Notes: generated by a model not told the origin, from the sequence alone. A DNA stretch of 12,500 nt from Chrysomallon squamiferum (GCA_012295275.1 CM022677.1:412405-424904); one strand, 5' to 3'. Counted from the first letter of the stretch, positions 1-7,774 are shown. Numbers and translations: made by a program.

Positions 1-1
1 T

Positions 2-199
2 GGACTCTCAGAAACCATGAAACACTACTTGTTTCACTGTCCAAATTTTGCCAAGGAAAGACAAGCACTACGCAATACACTGGAGGAACTAAAAATCGAG
101 TTCACGCTCCAACACATCCTGGCACCAAACGTGAAAGACAGACAGTTAGTCCTCGCTGCAGTAACAAATTACATTCTCAACACAAAACACAAACTTTAA
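2..199 (+). CDS. LINE A ORF2 protein, C-terminal fragment
   Basis: The frame is open from base 2 to the TAA at 197-199, giving about 65 residues. It contains a Glu-Thr, then His-Tyr-Leu-Phe-His-Cys-Pro-Asn-Phe, then an Arg-rich helix-like stretch. This pattern (E-T-x-x-H-x-L-x-x-C-P-x-F-x-x-x-R) is typical of the extreme C-terminus of I/Jockey-group ORF2 proteins, after the reverse transcriptase and, where present, RNase H. The frame is intact over this short piece. Coding activity of the whole element cannot be judged because the catalytic domains are outside the window. It cannot be assigned to the LINE B or LINE C family, since neither 3' end is available for comparison. Confidence 0.75.
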   Translation, partial: GLSETMKHYLFHCPNFAKERQALRNTLEELKIEFTLQHILAPNVKDRQLVLAAVTNYILNTKHKL

Positions 200-538
200 A
201 CTTTTTTTTTTTAAACAGAAAAAGAAACAACAACAGCAGCGAAGAGCAGAACAACCAGGACGGCAAACAACACGGACCCGGTGATGGCTGAGAGATTGTG
301 CCGGAGACCACAGGGGGCGAATTGCGTCTGCGAAACATCGGTACCGACTCGTCACGATCCGATATGCTGGACACTCCCTTGTGTCCTGCAATCGTGGCGA
401 GAACCAATTCTTTTCCCTACCCAAAACTCTTTTCTGCGATGGACACGCCCGTTGGCCTATCAGAAAGCGTGCCCGTCGCAGACGTGCTTCACAACAACTA
501 GCTCTGATTAGCACGTTAATTTTTGTCCATTCCATTCC
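200..538 (+). other. Presumed 3' untranslated region of LINE A
   Basis: There is no supported coding sequence. A T-run near 200-215 is followed by A/C-rich sequence and then, from about 260 to 490, by a stretch visibly richer in G and C than the DNA on either side. Short reading frames here, on both strands, have no recognisable motif. The interpretation as 3' UTR rests only on its position after the ORF2 stop. Confidence 0.4.
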
Positions 539-563
539 TTTGAACGAGATCTCTTTGATCAGT
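539..563 (+). repeat. 25-bp motif, copy 1 (after LINE A)
   Basis: These 25 bases match 2421-2445 at 23 of 25 positions. The first 13 (TTTGAACGAGATC) match 7762-7774 exactly. The three copies sit at the 3' edge of LINE A, just below the TATA box of the first 111-bp repeat, and at the 5' edge of the LINE C leader. That placement suggests a target site or target-site duplication. Confidence 0.6.
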
Positions 564-578
564 GCCATTCTTGAGAGT

Positions 579-613
579 CTTTGTCTGCACAAGACAAAGG
601 AAAACGCAGACAA
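579..613 (+). other. Pair of mutually exclusive hairpins
   Basis: CTTTGTCT (579-586) is perfectly complementary to AGACAAAG (592-599) with a 5-nt loop. Overlapping bases TTGTCTGC (581-588) are also perfectly complementary to GCAGACAA (606-613). Only one of the two 8-bp stems can form at a time. No RNA family is recognised. Confidence 0.5.
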
Positions 614-2318
614 TGGTAATTATGTTTTAATGCTTTGTATATGTAACATACATCTTGAATGATTGATGATAGCTAAATCTATTACAGTTGAAATTTTCAT
701 AGTGTTATTCTGTACTTACATTTATAAAAACAAAGATAACGTATTTTAATAATTAAAAGATTATTTAGAAAGATCAAGTAACCAACTGGGCTGAATTAGT
801 TTTGTATTATTTGTCAACGCTATTTGCTTTGATAACGTATCGTGGAATCGTACGATTTAACTATGTAACTATATATTACCCTTGAGGATTAATTTGTGTA
901 AACAGCATATATATATGTATATTATATAAAACAATTATCCATACTGGTTTCGTGTTTGTGTTATTGTTCTCTTGTGGATACAGAATAGTCATTTAATAGT
1001 TAAGCTGTCTGAGATAATTAACATCTTGTCACGTGATGCTATTATAGTCTGCTGTCCTTTCAGGTAGTAATACCACTCAGACTAGTCACATGACATATGA
1101 CACTACCTAAAATCCTTTAAGTTAGCATCTCAGAAAACTTATCACCCAACTCCTTGTGATGCCAAAATTAACTGAGAGTTTCTGTCAATATCATAAAGAG
1201 AATGGACTGTAATTAAGATTAAAAAAGAACAAATCACAACATAATGAACGTTTGTAATATTATGTAAAATGTTTCAATTTCAATATCGTTGTCGGAAAGT
1301 TTAAGGAGTTGTCTATTCTTGTTTTGATAGGGTGTAATGTGCAATTAACCTGTGTCAATAACATTTTAATATATAATAAAATTTAAGGTTTTAGTCTGTC
1401 CTCCGTGCAGATTCTTATTTTGTCTTGGTTCCCTTTATAACCTTACTCGTATCATTAATCAAAATGATTTAAACGTATGTTTTATAATGTATTATTATCA
1501 AGTCACCTGTATATCATAATTAAATAATTAATGTAAACGTTAACTTGTATAGTGGATAGGTAGACTTACTGATTTATATAGTTTGCTGTCATTTTAGCGT
1601 TTATATTCCTTGTTAGGTGGCCATTAAAGCACCTTGTTACCGTACACTGAGCCTTAATAAAACATCCAAGGTGTTTAAAGGTGTGAGCCCCGTGACAGTC
1701 GTCTCTTTATAACACTCCACAGTGAACCATCATAACACATTTCTGAACAGCAGTATTTAAACATACTCTAATTAATACGCATTGTAAAATTACCCAATTT
1801 ATACCATCAGCCAGTTTCATTCATCTGCAGTCATAAAGCAAACCAGTTTTCATTTTGTGTCGTATTTCATCAGTAAAGATTGTATTTTCTATGCAGCTAT
1901 ATTTAAAAAAAAACTAAAATAAAAATATCTTTCACTGCTATTCAGCTTGGTACGGTGTGACAACCTCATTAGTGCCTCTTTGGCAGACTTGTTTTTAACT
2001 ATAAATTTGTTTTCTTTGTAGTGAATTATAGAATATTCACTAAATCTTTATTTTTATATGCCCCTTAAAGCAGAATGTCTGCTACATTTTATCTTAAATA
2101 TCTTATTATATTCCGATAATATTTATTTAGTTATCTTGTATAATCATGTTTATAATTTATATTTTTACAGTCCTTAACTCTTTACATAATTAATGACAGA
2201 AAATAGGGTTAAATACACAAAAACTAAATAGCAGAGCGTATGCAGATGTACACGGGCTATTAAGAAGCTGTTTTATATAATTAGGGGAAGTTCCATTATT
2301 TTATAAACTAAGAAACAC
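614..2318. other. AT-rich DNA without recognisable gene
   Basis: About 1.7 kb with frequent stops in all frames, many T-runs and A-runs, and no motif of a known protein, tRNA or rRNA. It is likely intergenic or intronic host DNA. The only structure noted is an imperfect inverted repeat, TTAAAGCACCTT at 1624-1635 against AAGGTGTTTAA at 1668-1678, with one bulged base. Confidence 0.6.
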
Positions 2319-2429
2319 TGGGGTTTAAGTAACTGAAGATTGGTATTAAAAGCTTCAAAGTAAATTCAGAAAGGCTATCTGCAGAGCTGTAGCTATTGGT
2401 GTATAAGTAGCGGCACACGTTTTGAACGA
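2319..2429 (+). repeat. 111-bp promoter-like direct repeat, copy 1
   Basis: This stretch aligns without gaps to 7660-7770 with two mismatches, 109/111 identical by direct reading. It holds two ATTGG boxes (inverted CCAAT) and a TATA box. Upstream of base 2319 the two copies share nothing obvious. Downstream they diverge immediately after TTTGAACGA. It could be a dispersed promoter, the 5' end of an uncharacterised repeat family, or a duplicated host fragment. Confidence 0.85.
2339..2407 (+). promoter_or_regulatory. Putative core promoter: two ATTGG boxes and TATAAG
   Basis: ATTGG occurs at 2339-2343 and 2395-2399, and TATAAG at 2402-2407. An RNA polymerase II start would be expected about 30 bp below the TATA box, near 2432, inside the 25-bp motif. 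All three elements are conserved in the second copy. Promoter activity is inferred from the motifs alone. Confidence 0.45.
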
Positions 2430-2445
2430 ACTCTCTTTGATCAGT
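2421..2445 (+). repeat. 25-bp motif, copy 2 (uninterrupted)
   Basis: It overlaps the last 9 bp of the 111-bp repeat and continues 16 bp further. It matches 539-563 at 23 of 25 positions. It spans the place where a transcript from the TATA box would begin and looks like an unoccupied version of the site next to LINE A and LINE C. Confidence 0.6.
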
Positions 2446-2516
2446 CAGATTCGCTCCTTTTTTTCTTCAGATTCGCTGGGGTCAGATTCGCTCCAGAATC
2501 GCTCCAAATTCGCTGC
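2446..2516 (+). repeat. Short tandem array of CAGATTCGCTCC-like units
   Basis: There are five units, starting at 2446, 2468, 2483, 2494 and 2505. Three carry the exact core CAGATTCGCT and two are variants (CAGAATCGCTCC, CAAATTCGCTGC). The last three are spaced exactly 11 bp apart and overlap by one base. The array starts directly after the 25-bp motif. Confidence 0.75.
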
Positions 2517-2693
2517 AAAGTTTCCGTTTTACTACACAAGGAATAATTGTTCAATTTTCTCACTTGGGATTGCCTTTCATTTATTCTTGCCAATTCGTTC
2601 CATTTGTGTGCGCTTGATACGAATACTTGGGAAAAGCGCTTTTAGGATTACGTTATACACGATCGCCAAACAGCAAAAGTAATTGAGATCTGA

Positions 2694-2784
2694 CCAATCA
2701 ACGACGAGCTAGCGTCAGCCAATAGAAATCCAGTCTCAAACAACAACCGGTCGACCAATCAAATTCGAGATATCTCCAACCAAT
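2694..2784 (+). promoter_or_regulatory. Cluster of four CCAAT boxes
   Basis: CCAAT occurs at 2694-2698, 2719-2723, 2755-2759 and 2780-2784, all in the same orientation. Three are followed by C (CCAATC). Start-to-start spacings are 25, 36 and 25 bp. Such clusters are typical binding arrays for the NF-Y factor in animal promoters. No gene start that it would serve is recognisable downstream apart from the decayed LINE B ORF1. Confidence 0.5.
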
Positions 2785-3272
2785 CAGAATCCACAGTCCC
2801 AACAGCAACCCGACGACGGAAGGAACAAGCATTACTGCCAACTACCGGGGATTATTTGTTTATCTGTTAAATTTCCCAAATTAGGATTCCACTTCAATTT
2901 CGAACTTAGAACATTTGACATCAAATTTGGTAAGAAAAGGAATCCTATCCTCCCGGCACGTCATAATCACTTTCCTAGCACGAAACTTTGAAACTCCCTC
3001 TTATCTCTCCATTTATCAACCTCAAACCCTCTCCCCCAGTGCTAATTTTGTCAAATATTTTAAATTTGTGTATTCTAACTGTATTAATTTCATATATATA
3101 AATATAAATATATAATTATTATTTAAATGTTAAATTTTTCGGATTATTATTATCAAAATTAAATTTAAATAAATAACTTTGTTTATTGCTCTTTTTCTGT
3201 AGTGTCATTACTGTTGAAATTTTAATTATATTGAATATTTAATTTATTTTATTAAAAATATTTAATTTATTT
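2785..3272. other. AT-rich spacer, no gene seen
   Basis: There is no supported coding sequence. The last 200 bp are almost pure A and T. It may be the leader of LINE B, host DNA, or the transcribed part of whatever the promoter-like block serves. Confidence 0.5.
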
Positions 3273-3309
3273 AAAAAAAAAAAAAAAAAAAAATAATAAT
3301 AATAATAAT
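3273..3309 (+). repeat. A21 tract followed by (AAT)6
   Basis: There are 21 consecutive A bases (3273-3293) running directly into six AAT units ending at 3309, only 24 bp before the LINE B ORF1 start. Poly-A and TAA-type tails are typical 3' ends of non-LTR elements. This may therefore be the tail of another retroposed sequence abutting LINE B, or a leader feature. Confidence 0.8.
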
Positions 3310-3333
3310 TAACCAATTGCATACTAAATAAAA

Positions 3334-4376
3334 ATGGCCGATACAAACAAATCCGTCGGCACAGGTATCAGCGGAAATGACAACCAGAACGAGGTTCCCC
3401 CCAAAAAACTCTGCTGAACGGAGGGGGACTACCACACGTGGAATCTCTTGGCTCCCCGGACGACAGTGACAACGGAAATGTATCTGACAACTCTGCGGGG
3501 GACACCATATACGTGGGACTGGTAGAGACGACACCTGACCGCTCCCCCCGCCCCAACCTGTCCTATCCCCCAGACTGTAACCAAATCTTCAACTGGCCCA
3601 CAAAATGTCCCAACCGGACTGACCACCATTCCGGAGTCCCCACAACAAATCAACAAAAATAAAAAAAGGAAAACCCACCCAGGACAGGTTCCAGTCAGCA
3701 CATCAAACAGATTTTCAGCCCTGGACATGCTGAGCATTGCTGTTCCCCAACAGGGCTCGCACAAATCACTCAAACTGTCCGCCAGTCCCCCTAGACCCGC
3801 TAAGTCACCAATCCCCGGGCTGAGGCGGGTTTTGTTTAACAAAAAAAAAACCCGACTCTGTACGAAGCCATCTTCTTCCAACAGTCCGTCTCGCGACTGT
3901 TGGACGACACATTATTCCACACCCGGCTGTCTGATGAGATCACCTTCGTCAGGGCCGAGTCGGACAGCTCACTCATCAAACTGGGTACGAGCATGGAACT
4001 GATGCCCAACCCCACAGAGTGTAAAAGGTGTGTGTCACACTCGAGAGAGGTGTACAAAGGAACCTCATGAAAGGAGAGGACCCACACCCGGAAAACCCAC
4101 AAATCCCGATACCCCCATCGGACAGGCTTACTCGCAGGACAAAAAGTCCAAGCCATCCATAGACAGATGGACAAGACGGTGGCTTACGGCACCTGGGGGG
4201 AATGCACTTTCACTGCAGAACCCCTAAAACAGACAAATATAAAAAAAAGAAAAAAAAAAGAAACAGAAACTAGTCACGGAAACAACAAGACAGACACCAA
4301 ACAGAAACGATTTCTTAGCAACACCAACCAAAACAAATCCGACCACACAGAGACAAACATACAAGCACCGACATGA
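3334..4376 (+). pseudogene. LINE B ORF1, N-terminal part, frameshifted
   Basis: The ATG at 3334 begins MADTNKSVGTG and stops at 3415-3417. A one-base slip in the A6 tract near 3403 joins it to the frame at about 3418-3662. A further shift leads to a frame holding Asn-Arg-Phe-Ser-Ala-Leu-Asp (near 3709-3729), a motif common near the N-terminus of LINE ORF1 proteins. The frame changes again at the A-run near 3840. The last part runs through lysine-rich sequence into the tandem repeats and stops at 4376. This kilobase is richer in G and C than the rest of LINE B. Attribution to ORF1 rests on position, the NRFSALD motif and the C-terminal part downstream. No fold can be named for it. Confidence 0.5.
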
Positions 4377-4645
4377 CAGCCCCACGAAACAAACTCCCCA
4401 ACACTCCCCCAAAGTAGTAATCAACACAGAGACAAACATTCAAGCACCGACATGACACCCCAACAAACTCCCCAACACTCCCCAAGACAACACAGCGACA
4501 AAAATACAAGCACCGACATGACATACCCAAACAAACTCCCCAACTGGACCCAAAGTAAAATCAACACAGAACAAAAAATACAAGCACCGACACACAACCC
4601 CACAAACAAACTCCCCACACTCCCCAAAGTAGTAATCAACACACC
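4342..4645 (+). repeat. Degenerate tandem repeat inside LINE B ORF1, four units
   Basis: The phrase CAAGCACCGACA recurs in four units, whose equivalent positions start at 4361, 4440, 4506 and 4580, giving unit lengths of 79, 66 and 74 bp. Each unit continues with AAACTCCCCA-like sequence, and most with AAAGTA plus ATCAACACA. Length variation puts the units in different frames, so a former protein repeat has become unreadable. Confidence 0.8.
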
Positions 4646-4847
4646 ACCCTCAACCTGACAGACCGTGGCCAAGATATTTCCTAAACACAAACGATAAAAC
4701 CAAAATGGACGGGCAAAGAAACCTCAACAACAAAACAACAAACCACAACAAAAAACCCACTATACAACACAAAAGGTACACGCAACAGCAACAACAACCA
4801 CCACAAACACAGACCACTCCTTAAGAAAACTGATAAAAATAAAATCG

Positions 4848-5402
4848 GTGAAAGAAACGACAAAACAAATACTAGAAACGCTAAAGAAAGAAAACCCAGA
4901 CGTGATGATTCAGAACATCACGATCTGGAACAACGGCTACTGGGATGTGCTTCTGTCTGCCACAACAAAAGCAGGTGTGGGAGCAGACACCCCAAGAAAA
5001 CGCCTGACAACCCGTGCCGTCAACTCATCCAGTGCGCAAACTGTAACGGCCGACACAACACACACAGCCACCTATGTGCGGCCTACAAAAAAATGCACTG
5101 AAACACCTGGATGTCAAAAACACACACACACACACACCACTAGAACTCCTCACTCGTCAACCACCCACTCGCACACACAAGCCCCCAGGACAAACAAGAA
5201 ACAAACAGAAATGGACAGAATAATTAAGAAAGACAGCCCAGTGACAACCCTCCAACTACTTAGGGTTATCACTGGCCTATTCCTAGACGAATCTCTACGG
5301 TCCCCCAACCCCAACTCCAATAACAGATCGGAAGCAGACATAGAGAAAGCCACTGTGGCAGCATGTCAGACAGAAACACCTGAGACTTCCACTGGAGCTT
5401 GA
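4848..5402 (+). pseudogene. LINE B ORF1, C-terminal part with two zinc knuckles and an internal deletion
   Basis: The open frame 4848-5402 is a splice of two origins. Its first about 40 residues (ending Tyr-Trp-Asp-Val-Leu-Leu-Ser-Ala-Thr-Thr-Lys) resemble the stretch before the zinc knuckles of LINE C ORF1 (Tyr-Trp-Thr-Thr-Leu-Thr-Phe-Asn-Ser-Lys). In another frame, from 4973 to 5101, lie CX2CX3HX6C (Cys codons from 5033 to 5077) and a partial knuckle before it, matching knuckles 2 and 3 of LINE C. The first knuckle and the preceding about 25 residues are missing, and the frame changes there, which indicates a deletion near 4972. The part after 5120 resembles the C-terminal tail of LINE C ORF1. 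The stop is TGA 5400-5402. The open frame extends a little upstream of 4848, so this start is nominal. Confidence 0.65.
5120..5137. repeat. (AC)9 microsatellite
   Basis: Nine perfect AC units lie within the C-terminal part of LINE B ORF1, just after the last zinc knuckle. They encode a Thr-His run in the open frame. Confidence 0.9.
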
Positions 5403-5529
5403 CACTATGCTCACACAATCAATGAATTACTACCAAAACAACATCAACACCGACAACACCAAACAAGTGAAATAAACACATCCAAAATACACGCAATCTC
5501 CAAGGCTGCCAAACTCCTACACATCACAC

Positions 5530-7200
5530 ATGGGAGACAAACAAAACATTAAACATAAACAAGCTAAAGGCCTAAACATCCTACAGTGGAATGCCAAAGG
5601 ACTCAAATCAAGAGGACATGGCGACGAACTCAAACACTACATAATTAACTCTAATATACAGATAGACATAATATGCATACAAGAAACCTGGATCACCAAC
5701 ACACACACACTGAAGAATCAACTCTTCCAAAACTTTAACATTCCAGGATTCTTTGGCTTCTTTCACAACATTAACTGCACCACGAGAGGAGGAGTAGCAA
5801 CTTCTGTCAGAAATGAACTTTCCTACTCACGTATCCCACTAACCAATCACCACTCAGCATAGAGACACTTGGGATAACAATCCATGGCCAGGCTGAAGAC
5901 ATTAACGTTTTCAACTACTACACTCACCCAGGCAAGAATCACTACAACATAGCACTAGAACACTACACTAAAAGCATTCCCTCTAAATATATCGACAACT
6001 CCATCATACTAGGGGACTTCAACAGCAGAAACCACCTATAGGGATCCTCTAGTACATGCAAACAGGGAACCATCATCGAAAAATTTACGGATCTTAACAA
6101 ACACATATGTCTGAACGATGGCACGCCAACCTTCCTATACAACACCTGGTCATGCCTTGATATCTCAACAGTGTCTGAAAAAATAGCCTCTAAATGTGAA
6201 TGGACAGTCCTTAACAATCTCAATAGCGATCACCTACCAATACTAATCTCATACAACACTGAAAATAACTGGAAAGAGGTACCAATAAACAAACACAAAT
6301 GAAACTTCACGAAAGCCAACTGGACTGAATTTAAAAAGCAATGTCTTGAAACAGATCCCAAACTCATTCGAAGCAAAAATATTGATACTTTTAACGAAAA
6401 TTTAACTGACAGAATAATTAGCATTGCCAATAAAACTATTCCAAATTCTAATTGTAAATACAAAAATAATTCAGTCCCTTGGTGGAGTGAAGAACTAAAA
6501 CTCCTTACAAAGGCACGCAACAAACATCGCAAAACATACCAAAAAACATAACTCAGCAACCAACCTCGCAAACCTCAAAATTAGTAAAAACAAAGTCTCA
6601 CAAGCCGTGCTACATGCAAAAAAAAACAGAATCGTGGAAAACCTTCTGCACATCTATCAACAAAAACACGTCTAGTAAGGAAATTAAACGGGCCCCAAAT
6701 TAAAACGAAATACAATATTCCCTTCCAAGAAATGACAAACCGCAAAGGGAAAATTCCAATTTTCTTTCAAAACAAGCCCACAGACATCTACTAGTCCTGA
6801 AACAAAACTTCCATGGACAAACAAAGAGACCTTTCCAACCCCTCCAGGCCGCTGCTCTGGGAGATGTCTTTAAAAACAAACTAATTTCGACCTTTCTCGA
6901 AAGAACCACTACAAACAACTTTCCCCAATCAAATTTAGAAAAATCAAAGGTCTTCTAATCAAAGTCTACAACATGGGCATAAGAGGCCCTATGTTCGGCT
7001 TTGTAGAAGCATTCTTGAAAAACATATCCTTTACGGTGAATGTAGACGAAAACTTCTCAGACAGCTTGGATTTGGAGAATGGGATCTCCCAGGGTTCAGT
7101 TATATCCCCTACTCTTTTTAGCATTTTTATTAATGACCTAGCACAGCACTAACTCGAAAACTCTAGCCATAACTTTTATGCGAAAACTGCAACAAATCAA
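5530..7200 (+). pseudogene. LINE B ORF2: AP-like endonuclease and truncated reverse transcriptase
   Basis: ORF2 would nick target DNA and reverse-transcribe the element RNA at the nick. The ATG at 5530 leads into Ile-Leu-Gln-Trp-Asn-Ala-Lys-Gly and Ile-Ile-Cys-Ile-Gln-Glu-Thr-Trp (catalytic Glu codon 5683), typical of the AP-like endonuclease. A frameshift near 5858 moves the frame. It then carries Gly-Asp-Phe-Asn (6012-6023) and Ser-Asp-His (6225-6233), the remaining endonuclease signatures, and Pro-Trp-Trp (6477-6485). Two tryptophan codons have become stops (TAG 6039, TGA 6300), and the frame ends at 6549-6551. Linker remnants (Glu-Ser-Trp-Lys-Thr-Phe-Cys near 6629) follow. Reverse transcriptase resumes at 6940-7152 with Gly-Ile-Ser-Gln-Gly-Ser-Val-Ile-Ser-Pro (7081-7110). 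The earlier blocks, including the first catalytic Asp motif, are deleted, and the expected Asp-Asp box reads Tyr-Ala-Lys near 7174. It is non-functional. Confidence 0.85.
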
Positions 7201-7224
7201 AACAGATATGCAAAAAGGTTACAT

Positions 7225-7226
7225 AT

Positions 7227-7261
<35 letters not shown>

Positions 7262-7264
7262 TTT
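7225..7264. repeat. (ATTT)10 microsatellite
   Basis: Ten perfect ATTT units lie directly after the last recognisable reverse transcriptase remnant of LINE B. The array marks the place where LINE homology ends. Confidence 0.95.
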
Positions 7265-7659
7265 GGCACATATTAAGATGGGGAGAACTGATCCCACTTC
7301 ATTTGATACCAGATCTGGAAAACACAAAAGTTGTAATTCTCTCGCAGCCCAGCAGACGATATACACATGATGTTGCCATGATATCAGAACTTCTCCATTT
7401 AGGTATTTCACTGTTTGTCTGTATGTCTGTAAAAATTACATACGATTTGTAAACATTAGTTTATTGGTTATGTAAAATGCCCTCGTCGCAGATTTGAGCT
7501 TCCTGCTTTTTTTTTGTGACTTTATCAATATTTTGTAACAACTTTTGGACACCAAATGGATTATCGAAACGAGTTAAATGGAACAAACAAACAACAACAA
7601 AGATAATAAATAATAATAAGGAACAAATTAAAAAAAAAAAAAATCTCGAATGGCATCAT
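7265..7659. other. Unidentified sequence with an A-rich end
   Basis: There is no coding motif. The stretch ends in CAAACAAACAACAACAA, AAT-type repeats and A14 (7630-7643), then 16 bp before the second 111-bp repeat. The A-rich end resembles the tail of a retroposed sequence such as a SINE or a truncated LINE, but no SINE A or B box could be recognised. Confidence 0.4.
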
Positions 7660-7770
7660 TGGGGTTTAAGTAACTGAAAATTGGTATTAAAAGCTTCAAA
7701 GTAAATTCAGAAAGGCTATCTGCAGAGCTGTAGCTATTGGTGTATAAGTAGCGGCACGCGTTTTGAACGA
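7660..7770 (+). repeat. 111-bp promoter-like direct repeat, copy 2
   Basis: It aligns without gaps to 2319-2429 with two substitutions. It lies directly upstream of the LINE C leader. Sequence shared with copy 1 stops after TTTGAACGA. The next four bases, GATC, still agree with the copy at 539-551. Confidence 0.85.
7680..7748 (+). promoter_or_regulatory. Putative core promoter upstream of LINE C
   Basis: ATTGG occurs at 7680-7684 and 7736-7740, and TATAAG at 7743-7748. A start about 30 bp below the TATA box would fall near 7773, at the point where this copy stops resembling the other copies and the LINE C leader begins. If active, it would drive LINE C from its first base. This is motif-based inference. 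Confidence 0.45.
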
Positions 7771-7774
7771 GATC

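Larger units (their letters stand above)
1..538 (+). mobile_element. LINE A, 3' end only (non-LTR retrotransposon)
   Basis: The window opens inside a LINE. Positions 2-199 encode the C-terminal end of an ORF2, and 200-538 is the presumed 3' untranslated region. The 3' boundary is placed at 538 because the next bases (539-563) repeat a 25-bp motif found elsewhere in the window outside any LINE coding region. The last bases before that point, 527-538, are short CCATT-type repeats rather than poly-A, so the tail type is uncertain. The rest of the element lies upstream of the window. Confidence 0.6.
3334..7220 (+). mobile_element. LINE B, decayed non-LTR retrotransposon
   Basis: This is a recognisable ORF1-ORF2 arrangement on the + strand: ORF1 remnants at 3334-5402 and ORF2 remnants at 5530-about 7200. 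Both carry several frameshifts and large deletions, and ORF2 has stop substitutions. The 5' end is uncertain (ORF1 start used) and the 3' end is lost: recognisable reverse transcriptase sequence fades out just before (ATTT)10. The proteins are homologous to those of LINE C but divergent, so it is a different family of the same group. The element cannot transpose on its own. Confidence 0.75.

Noticed and set aside
146-662. Overlapping short frames on both strands in the LINE A 3' region
   Set aside because: They have no conserved motif and mutually overlap. They are explained by the locally higher GC content, which lowers stop frequency.
2405-2450. Resemblance to U6 snRNA (CGGCAC followed by GAACGA)
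   Set aside because: Only a few short words agree. The spacing and the conserved U6 ACAGAGA and AGC segments are not present.
2422-2682. 86-codon open frame after the TATA box
   Set aside because: It reads through the CAGATTCGCT tandem array and has no domain. Its ATG-like start is GTG/TTG-type rather than a good ATG.
3429-4863. Several open frames on the minus strand rich in Cys, Val, Leu and Phe
   Set aside because: They are the complement of A/C-rich LINE coding sequence, overlap the ORF1 remnants, and show no domain.
5120-5137. Thr-His run as a functional metal-binding stretch
   Set aside because: It is translated from a perfect (AC)9 microsatellite inside a decayed gene.
2319-7770. 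The two 111-bp direct repeats as long terminal repeats of one element
   Set aside because: They are very short for LTRs. They do not end in CA. The DNA between them codes for non-LTR proteins with no protease or integrase, and it includes unrelated spacer at both ends.
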